Assembly: GCA_029050415.1 (NCBI GenBank)
Contig: JAIDMU010000011.1
Location: 1 to 5,037, forward strand
Length of the DNA: 5,037 nt
Source: Malacoplasma sp.
Lineage (GTDB): Bacteria > Bacillota_I > Bacilli_A > Mycoplasmatales > Mycoplasmoidaceae
Direction: 5' to 3'
Each line of letters opens with the position of its first letter. The stretch's first letter is position 1. This document shows, in pieces, positions 1 through 5,037 of this stretch. Made by a program: the position numbers and the translations under genes. The notes beneath the pieces were generated by a model. The model was given only the letters and a program-made list of their open reading frames with translations, was not told where the DNA came from and ran no database searches.

Positions 1-50
1 ATTCACTTTTTATCACTTACATTATTCTAAATATTTATTTAAAAATAGAA

Positions 51-81
51 TTATCATTTTAAAAAATATATTCATTATAAT
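51..81 (+). promoter_or_regulatory. Possible sigma-70-type promoter of the ispG operon
   Basis: A perfect TATAAT hexamer lies at 76-81, 34 bases before the ispG start codon. The best upstream match to a -35 box is TTATCA at 51-56 (4 of 6 consensus bases), with a rather long 19-base spacer. Mollicute promoters often depend mainly on the -10 box, so this is plausible. In sequence this AT-rich, such hexamers also arise by chance. A TATAAT also reads on the minus strand at 79-74, so the site could serve a divergent gene left of the window. The rest of 1-115 shows no supported gene on either strand. Confidence 0.35.
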
Positions 82-115
82 TAAAAGTAAATTATAGAAA
101 TAACAACTTTTAAAC

Positions 116-1204
116 ATGAAAAAAACAATAAGAGAAAAAACAAAAAAAATAATGGTTGGAAATGTCCAAATAGGGGGAAATAATAAAGTTGTTATTCAAT
201 CTATGACAACCACAAAAACTCATGACATAAAATCAACATTAAATCAAATAAATGAACTAGTAAAAGAAGGTTGTGAACTAGTTAGAGTTGCAATTTTTGA
301 TGATAGAGACTCATTAGCTTTAAAAGAAATTATAAAAAAAAGTCCTTGTCCAATAATAGCAGATATTCATTTTAATCCTATTTATGCAATAAAAGCACTA
401 GAAATTGGTGTGGCAAAAATCAGATTAAATCCAGGTAATATAAAAGATGAAGCACAATTAAAAGAAATAATAAAATTAGCAAATTCAAAAAACATTCCAA
501 TAAGGGTTGGTGTTAATAGTGGTTCACTACCAATGGATTTAATGAAATCACATGGAGTTACTGCTGAAGCTATGATGATTGCAGTAAAAAGATATGTAAA
601 TTTGTTTGAAAAAAATGGATTTAATAACATTGTTATTTCTTTAAAAGCAACCAATCCATTATTAGCAATTGAATCATATAAATTAGCAGCAAAAGAATTT
701 ATTTACCCATTACACATAGGAATAACTGAATCAGGGTCTCTTTTTAATGGAACAATAAAATCTTGTGCAGGACTAGGTGTTTTATTATATGAAGGTATAG
801 GAAATACAATAAGAATTTCTCTAACAGGTGATCCAGTTAGTGAAGTGAAAGTATGTAAAAAATTATTAAATTCATTAGATTTATATGACAATTTAGTAGA
901 TGTTATTTCTTGTCCAACATGTGGAAGATTAAATTTTGATTTAAATCCTGTTGTTAAAGAAATAGAAAAATTTACAAAAAAAATGAATTTTCCTTTAAAA
1001 GTAGCAATTTTAGGTTGTGCTGTAAATGGACCTGGAGAGGCAAAAGAAGCTGATATTGGAATTGCTGGTGGAAAAGGAACAGGAATTATATTTGAAAATG
1101 GTAAAGCTATTAAATCTGTTAAAGAAGAATTTCTTGTAGATGAATTAAAAAAATTAATTTTAAAAAAATATCAAATTTACCAAAAAGAAAAAAGGAGAGA
1201 ATAA
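116..1204 (+). CDS. ispG: 4-hydroxy-3-methylbut-2-en-1-yl diphosphate synthase IspG (GcpE)
   Basis: This enzyme catalyses the penultimate step of the MEP isoprenoid pathway. It converts 2-C-methyl-D-erythritol 2,4-cyclodiphosphate to HMBPP in the cytosol, using a [4Fe-4S] cluster and an external electron donor. The product is 362 aa, close to the compact bacterial form of about 370. The N-terminal TIM-barrel half carries QSMTTT (28-33), RLNPGN (103-108), RVGVNSGSL (130-138) and HIGITESG (200-207). The C-terminal half carries SCPTCGR (265-271) and LGCAVNGPGEA (299-309), so the cluster ligands Cys266, Cys269, Cys301 and Glu308 all appear intact. No plant-type insertion domain is present. ATG 116 is the first start after an in-frame TAA at 101-103. 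No Shine-Dalgarno sequence is visible before it. It is the first gene of a three-gene operon, and its last codons contain the ribosome-binding site of the next gene. No TGA codon occurs in it. The identification is secure. Confidence 0.97.
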   Translation: MKKTIREKTKKIMVGNVQIGGNNKVVIQSMTTTKTHDIKSTLNQINELVKEGCELVRVAIFDDRDSLALKEIIKKSPCPIIADIHFNPIYAIKALEIGVAKIRLNPGNIKDEAQLKEIIKLANSKNIPIRVGVNSGSLPMDLMKSHGVTAEAMMIAVKRYVNLFEKNGFNNIVISLKATNPLLAIESYKLAAKEFIYPLHIGITESGSLFNGTIKSCAGLGVLLYEGIGNTIRISLTGDPVSEVKVCKKLLNSLDLYDNLVDVISCPTCGRLNFDLNPVVKEIEKFTKKMNFPLKVAILGCAVNGPGEAKEADIGIAGGKGTGIIFENGKAIKSVKEEFLVDELKKLILKKYQIYQKEKRRE

Positions 1205-1206
1205 TG
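1192..1206 (+). promoter_or_regulatory. Ribosome-binding site and TAATG stop-start overlap of the ytpR-like gene
   Basis: AAGGAG at 1192-1197 is a near-perfect Shine-Dalgarno sequence, six bases before ATG 1204-1206. It is embedded in the final Lys-Arg-Arg-Glu codons of ispG. The ispG stop TAA (1202-1204) shares its last A with the ATG. This arrangement fixes the YtpR start at 1204, 177 bases upstream of the start that the standard genetic code would give, and suggests translational coupling. It is the strongest ribosome-binding site in the operon: ispG has none visible, and the nicotinate phosphoribosyltransferase gene has only a weak AAAGAA. Confidence 0.85.
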
Positions 1207-1794
1207 ATAAATATTTTTTACAATAAAACAACATTAAATAATGCACTAACTATTTCTGTTTCATCACAACCAGTAACTAAAATTGAAAAAAAGAAAAATT
1301 TCACAGTTTTATACAACAATAATAATTTAGTAGGTATTAATATTTGAGATTTTGATCAATATGAAAAAATAAATCAAGGAATGATTTTTGCAGGTAACAA
1401 AATTTTACAAACAATTAAAAAAATTACACAAATAGATTTATCTCAATATGTTGAGAAAAATTTTGTTGTCGGAAAAATAATTCAACTAGAAAAAATTCCT
1501 AATACTCATTTACATTATTGTGATGTTGATATAAAAGATAAAACTTTAAAAATCATTTGTGGTGCTAGCAATGTAGAAGTTGGAACCAAGGTTGTTGTTG
1601 CAATGATTAACACAGCTATGCCAGATGGCAAGATGATTTTAAAATCAAATATTCAAGGTAAGGTATCTTTTGGAATGTTATGTAGTAAAAAAGAATTAAA
1701 CTTAAAAGCAGACAGTAGTGAAAAGGGAATAATGATTTTAGATAACAAATATAAAATAGGAGATTTATTTAGTGAACCTTTTGCAAATAAATAA
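1204..1794 (+). CDS. ytpR: YtpR-family tRNA-binding (EMAP-II-like OB-fold) protein
   Basis: This 196-aa protein belongs to the YtpR family, a stand-alone relative of the N-terminal tRNA-binding region of the PheRS beta subunit; about 200 aa is normal for the family. The N-terminal part (1-86) has the typical opening (MINIFYN) and the segment INIWDFDQYEKINQG (45-59). Its Trp48 is encoded by TGA at 1345-1347, so table 4 is required for full length. The tRNA_bind OB-fold covers about 87-190, with FVVGKI (87-92), ICGASNV (118-124), VVVAMINTAMP (130-140) and GMLCSKKEL (157-165). Such domains bind tRNA or other structured RNA, but the cellular role of YtpR is not well defined. The start is set by a strong ribosome-binding site and the overlap with the ispG stop. 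Read with the standard code it would appear as a 137-aa fragment from 1381. The family call is firm; the function is inferred. Confidence 0.92.
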
Positions 1795-1802
1795 AAAGAA
1801 TT

Positions 1803-2885
1803 ATGGACTTAAAAATTAAATTTAAATTTGATGAAAAAATTAAATATGGGAATTATTCAGCTAAATATTTTTTAGTTAGTAAAAAAATATTAGAAACATC
1901 ACAAAAAAATGATGTTTCTCTTTTGAGGTTTAAACACTTTAACAACAATGTTATGATTTGTGGAGTTCAAGAGGTTTTACAACTTTTAAAATTTTGTTTA
2001 TCTGAACAAGATTTTAAAGAAACCAAAATCTATTATTTAGATGATGGACAAATAACAAATAGTGAACAACCTGTTTTAGCAATTGAAGGTGATTATAAAA
2101 AATTTGGCTACTTAGAAAATATAATAGATAGTATTTTGTCAAGAAGAAGTTCAGTTGCCACAAATGCATATAATTTAACATCCCTTGTTGGATCTCAAAA
2201 AATTATTTATATGGCAGATAGAAGTGATGATTATTTGTTACAGCCATATGATGGATATAGTGCATATATTGGTGGCATAAGAAAATTTGTTACTAAAGAA
2301 AGTGTAAGATTCCTAGAAGAATCAAAAATCAATGATTTTCAAATTTTGGGAACAATTCCTCATGCTTTAATTCAGCAATATAAAGGAAATTTAAGTGAAG
2401 CATTAAAAGCTTTTACTAAAACTTTTCCAAATGATCCAGTGGTAGGCCTAATTGATTTTCATAATGACTGTTTAGGTGAAATAGAAAAAATGAAAAAAAA
2501 TAGAATTGAAAAATTAGACTTTGTTAGAATTGATACATCAAAAAAACTAATAGATAAATCGCTTCAAAAAATTTATTTTATGTCACTAGATGAATCGCTT
2601 CATGGTGTTAACAAACATTTAATTAATAAAGTTAGAAACAAACTAAATGAATTAGGATATAAAAACACTAAAATTATAATTTCTTCTTCTATTAATGAGA
2701 ATGTAATTTTAAATTACGAAAAAGAAAAAACACCAATAGATATCTATGGTGTTGGTAAATATTTTATGAATGTAAATGTTAACTTTACAGGTGATTTAAT
2801 TAAACTAAATGGATCTTATTTAGCTAAAGAAGGTCGAAAAGAAAATATTGATAATTATCTTTCAAAAATGAAAACAATCAACTAA
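1803..2885 (+). CDS. pncB: Nicotinate phosphoribosyltransferase (NAPRTase)
   Basis: This enzyme condenses nicotinate with PRPP to give nicotinate mononucleotide, the entry step of the Preiss-Handler salvage route to NAD. It is cytosolic. The 360-aa product matches the shorter Firmicute/Mollicute NAPRTase branch (the family of M. genitalium MG037). Recognisable blocks are LRFKHFNNNVMICGVQEVL (41-59), PVLAIEGDYKKFGYLENI (90-107), the SRRSSVATN segment (113-121), ADRSDDYLLQPYDGYSAYIGG (138-158), GTIPHALIQ (183-191), LIDFHND (216-222), VRIDTSKKLID (241-251), and PIDIYGVGKYF followed by the FTGD and KLNG segments (311-336). His187 in the GTIPH block is the likely counterpart of the phosphorylated histidine of NAPRTases. 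It starts 8 bases after the YtpR stop with only a weak AAAGAA before ATG 1803, so it is probably read from the same transcript. Its TAA overlaps the stop codon of the opposing RNase J gene. The family call is strong; the gene symbol is by function. Confidence 0.93.
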   Translation: MDLKIKFKFDEKIKYGNYSAKYFLVSKKILETSQKNDVSLLRFKHFNNNVMICGVQEVLQLLKFCLSEQDFKETKIYYLDDGQITNSEQPVLAIEGDYKKFGYLENIIDSILSRRSSVATNAYNLTSLVGSQKIIYMADRSDDYLLQPYDGYSAYIGGIRKFVTKESVRFLEESKINDFQILGTIPHALIQQYKGNLSEALKAFTKTFPNDPVVGLIDFHNDCLGEIEKMKKNRIEKLDFVRIDTSKKLIDKSLQKIYFMSLDESLHGVNKHLINKVRNKLNELGYKNTKIIISSSINENVILNYEKEKTPIDIYGVGKYFMNVNVNFTGDLIKLNGSYLAKEGRKENIDNYLSKMKTIN

Positions 2886-4558
2886 CAAATCGAAACAATA
2901 ACTATTGGATTTTTTTCATAAAATTTGTCTACTTGTTTAGAAATATATTTTTTGACAACTGTTTTTATTTCTTTTGAATCAAACTTTTTTGCATCTTTCA
3001 CTGCATTATTTGCTAAAGTATGCACATCATCTTTTAATTTTTCAAAAAAAGCTTTTGTTTCAAACCCATCAGGAACTACAGCATAAGGTAGAAGTTCAAA
3101 ATTATCTTTATCAAAAGAAGAATTTTTATCTAAATATTTTAGATTGCAAAAAATAATTCCACTCTCTGACATAATTCTTCTTTCTTGAAAAATGTTACTA
3201 CCCTCAGATAATACACCTTGAGAACCAATATACATATCATGAATATCAACTCTTTTTTTACCAGGAATATAATAACCTCTATTAAAGTTAGCAATGTCGC
3301 CATTATACATTGTGATTACATTTTCTGGTTTGAAACCAATTTCTTTTAAATTATTTGCATATTTAACCATTTGATAATACATTCCAAGAGTTGGAATAAT
3401 ATAGTCAGGTTTTACAAGAGAAACTAAAAATTTGTGATCTTCTTCAGAAGCTTCCATACTTAAAACAGTTTTTGGAATTGTAGTTACATTAATGTTAATT
3501 TGTGCAAAAGCATCTAACAATTCTGCCTGTGCTTTTTCAAAACCTGATTCAACTTTAAAACCTAAAACTACAGTATCTGATTTTTTTAAAGCCAAAATAT
3601 CATCTTCATCATTGCTAATAGACAATAACTTATTAAATAATCTATCAGGTGTAGAAGAAACAACAACTATTCCTTTTTCGATTTCATTAATTTTATTTAT
3701 TGGTAAAAGCGGTAAATTTGTACTATCAAAATATTTATTATTAGTAATTTCATTAAACATACTAATAAAAACAGGATTGTAAATTATAAAAGGAATTTGT
3801 CTTTCTTTTGCAATTTGAGCCAAAGTTAAAAAAGTATGAACATCATGATAATAACAAGCAACAATCAATCTTTTACCATTTCCCCTTGTTATTAAATCTT
3901 GATAAAAACTTTTTGTTTTGTAGTTTGGAGAAGTAAAACCATTATATTTATCTACATTACCAACATTATTTATAAGTAAAAGATTTTTTTGTTTGTAAGT
4001 TAATAAAGGTAATTTATTAATATCACTAATAAATGCTTTGCTATTTCCATTTGTAATAATAAATTCATCTATATAGATAATATTTTCTTCACCTGTAGAA
4101 ATGATAAATCCATAAGTATCTGGTAAAGCAGTAGCTACCCTAAATGGAGTAACTTTTATTTTTCCTAAATTAAAAGGTTTTAAAGGATCTACAGCTTTTA
4201 TCTGCAAAGACTTAAAATCTGCATATTTTTGCATACTTTTTTTATTAAAATGAGCTTTTAAAATAACAGCACCTAACTTAGAAGTATAAATAGGAATATT
4301 TTTAATATAGTTGTAACAATATTGAATTGCACCTATATTTCTATGACTTGCATTACCTATAAAAATTCCTTTAATGCTTCTTTCGTTTTTTTTAACTCAT
4401 TCCATATAAGGAATTATTTTTTTTATACCTAAAACTTTATAAACTGGAACTGAAATACCTAAATTAATTAGATAATAATCTCCTTCTATTTCTAGTACAT
4501 AACAAGATTTTTCATTTTCATCCATTCCACCTAGTGAAAAAAAAGTAATTTTGCTCAT
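2882..4558 (-). CDS. RNase J-family protein with degenerate active site (RNase J2-like)
   Basis: This 558-aa protein has the full RNase J layout: a metallo-beta-lactamase core split by a beta-CASP domain (roughly 190-360), then a C-terminal domain ending in NPIVIVS. Landmarks are FFSLGGMDENEKSCYVLEI (6-24), IYTSKLGAVILK (90-101), FRVATALPDTYG (139-150), VACYYHDVH (233-241), KPDYIIPTLGMYYQ (383-396) and NGD (419-421). The catalytic residues are largely gone. The position of HGHEDH reads N69-A-S71-H-R73-N74, the motif-1 Asp is N32, the FRxxH histidine is T143, the GDF aspartate is E165, the SGHG histidine is E369 and the IPxHGE histidine is L391. In the family these bind two Zn ions, so nuclease activity is unlikely; a scaffold or partner role for an active RNase J is inference. 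ATG 4558 follows AGAGG by five bases. Trp54 is TGA (4399-4397); the standard code would start it 108 residues late, at 4234. There is no frameshift or stop. Confidence 0.92.
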
Positions 4559-4568
4559 AAGAACCTCT
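4559..4568 (-). promoter_or_regulatory. Ribosome-binding site that fixes the RNase J-family start
   Basis: On the minus strand AGAGG (4568-4564) lies five bases before ATG 4558. It supports the long, 558-residue form, whose first residues match the conserved RNase J opening. No comparable site stands before the internal ATG at 4234. Confidence 0.75.
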
Positions 4569-4583
4569 TTAAAATTTTATTAA

Positions 4584-4718
4584 TTAAAAAAATCTAAACA
4601 AAACAATAAGTAAAATAATTGATATAAAATCAACAATAAGTAGCAAGAACCTTTGTTTTTGTTCTAATTCTGAAATATTATAATTATTTTTTCTTAATTT
4701 AGTAAAATTTTTAACTAA
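4584..4718 (-). other. Doubtful small ORF with one hydrophobic segment
   Basis: An open frame of 44 codons ends at TAA 4586-4584, 25 bases before the RNase J-family start. Its second half is a continuous hydrophobic stretch (LLLIVDFISIILLIVLFRFF) that would span a membrane once. The preceding part is charged and contains ISELEQKQR. There is no ATG or GTG in the frame. The only common alternative start is TTG at 4646, which would give just the 20 hydrophobic residues, with AAAGG too close (3 bases) to act well. A predicted promoter also overlaps the upstream half. T-rich sequence encodes hydrophobic residues by chance, so this may be noncoding leader, a gene remnant, or a peptide using an unusual start. 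I do not recognise it. Confidence 0.2.
4677..4706 (-). promoter_or_regulatory. Likely promoter of the RNase J-family gene
   Basis: Read on the minus strand, TTTACT (4706-4701, 4 of 6 to TTGACA), an 18-base spacer and a perfect TATAAT (4682-4677) form a sigma-70-type promoter pointing at the RNase J-family gene. The transcript would start near 4670 and carry a leader of about 110 bases. The promoter lies between the terminator at 4794-4833 and the gene, so the gene would be transcribed independently of the upstream kinase. Chance matches are common at this AT content. Confidence 0.45.
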
Positions 4719-4793
4719 TTAAATAAACCAAAACAAAGTAAGTAAATTTTACACAATAATACTCATCTTTTTAAATAAAAAATAAAAAATTAT

Positions 4794-4833
4794 AAAAAAA
4801 CTAGAAAACATTTTTTGATTTTCTAGTTTTTTT
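4794..4833 (-). terminator. Strong symmetrical (potentially bidirectional) intrinsic terminator
   Basis: A perfect 15-bp inverted repeat pairs 4794-4808 (seven As then CTAGAAAA) with 4819-4833 (TTTTCTAG then seven Ts) around a 10-base loop. Read from the minus strand it lies 36 bases after the stop codon of the ROK-type gene and is followed by further T-rich sequence, which fits termination of that gene. The U-run is present in both orientations, so the element could also stop plus-strand transcription, although no plus-strand gene ends near it. The GC content is only two C/G pairs, normal for an organism this AT-rich. Confidence 0.8.
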
Positions 4834-4869
4834 ATTTAACTTATTAAAATTAATTATTTAAATGTTTTT

Positions 4870-5037
4870 CTAGTTTTTAAAAGTTTTTACTAACCCATAA
4901 AAAGCAGCATCATTAAAATATTTTGCTAGCTCTATTTTTTTAAAATTTTTTGGAAGATTTTTAATAATCTCTTCTAGTGTTTTAGGATACTTTGAAATGC
5001 CACCACCAACAATAAATACTGTCTCATATACACATCA
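4870..5037 (-). CDS. Probable ROK-family sugar kinase, C-terminal fragment
   Basis: The last 55 residues of a protein whose N-terminus lies beyond the right edge; the stop is TAG at 4872-4870. The fragment contains VFIVGGGIS (7-15) followed by a helical linker, then IELAKYFNDAAFYGLV (35-50). In ROK kinases and repressors the C-terminal end has the same order: a hydrophobic strand, GGG(V/I)S, then about 30-40 residues later a segment of the type A.LGNDAG..GAA. Family members phosphorylate glucose, N-acetylmannosamine or similar sugars; the substrate cannot be told from this part, and the ATP/sugar-binding and zinc motifs are outside the window. The first codon in the window is TGA (5037-5035), in frame, read as Trp under table 4. 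The gene is followed by a strong terminator. The family call rests on a short piece and is moderate. Confidence 0.65.

Noticed and set aside
1..115. Possible gene start on the minus strand, left of ispG
   Set aside because: The minus-strand ATG at 75 opens a frame of only 16 codons, and the one at 22 is followed at once by TAA. Nothing coding can be supported.
382..891. Two minus-strand open frames (382-654 and 703-891) inside ispG
   Set aside because: They lie antisense to a confidently identified, conserved gene, have no ribosome-binding site and resemble no known family.
2896..2916. Terminator-like CAAT/ATTG hairpin followed by seven Ts just after the NAPRTase stop
   Set aside because: The stem is only 4 bp and the sequence encodes the conserved C-terminus of the opposing RNase J-family protein, so it is weak evidence for a terminator. 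It remains the best candidate for a 3' end of the operon transcript if one maps here.
3492..3782. Plus-strand open frame of 96 codons (and a shorter one at 2974-3156) within the RNase J-family gene
   Set aside because: They are antisense shadows of a conserved protein; their composition reflects the complementary strand.
2882..4558. RNase J-family gene as a decaying pseudogene
   Set aside because: The frame is open over 558 codons, non-catalytic conserved blocks are retained and the start region is sound. The lost residues are substitutions rather than frame damage, so a maintained non-catalytic protein is more likely.
4735..4774. Short minus-strand frame starting ATG near 4765 (MSIIV then stop)
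   Set aside because: It is only five codons and has no good ribosome-binding site. No frameshift joining it to the hydrophobic frame downstream could be justified from the sequence.
1..5037. CRISPR arrays, tRNA/rRNA genes, insertion sequences or riboswitches
   Set aside because: No regularly spaced repeats, cloverleaf-like sequences, transposase fragments or recognised riboswitch motifs were seen on either strand.

Overview
The window is very AT-rich and comes from an organism that reads UGA as tryptophan (translation table 4). All three tryptophan positions found in its genes are UGA (1345-1347 on +; 4399-4397 and 5037-5035 on -), and each lies inside recognisable protein sequence. No UGG codon is used in any of the five genes. 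Together with the small, tightly packed genes and AT-rich codon use, this points to a Mollicute (Mycoplasma/Spiroplasma-like). I cannot name the genus from this window.

Layout. Positions 1-115 are an AT-rich intergenic leader with a possible promoter. Positions 116-2885 hold a compact three-gene operon on +. It contains ispG (MEP-pathway isoprenoid synthesis), a YtpR-type tRNA-binding OB-fold protein whose start overlaps the ispG stop codon, and a nicotinate phosphoribosyltransferase 8 nt further on. Positions 2882-4558 on - hold a full-length RNase J-family protein (558 aa) that converges on the operon, with the two stop codons overlapping. Positions 4559-4869 are an intergenic gap with a likely RNase J promoter, a doubtful small hydrophobic ORF and a strong symmetrical terminator. 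Positions 4870-5037 on - hold the C-terminal 55 residues of a probable ROK-family sugar kinase that enters from beyond the right edge.

The most notable object is the RNase J-family protein. It keeps the whole RNase J architecture, but almost all metal-binding residues are replaced, including the complete HxHxDH signature. It looks like a catalytically dead paralogue, possibly a structural or RNA-binding partner of an active RNase J encoded elsewhere. Two genes are truncated if read with the standard code: YtpR would lose 59 residues and RNase J 108. The operon genes do not form one pathway: the products serve isoprenoid precursor synthesis, tRNA/RNA binding and NAD synthesis. Their linkage looks like genome compaction rather than shared function.
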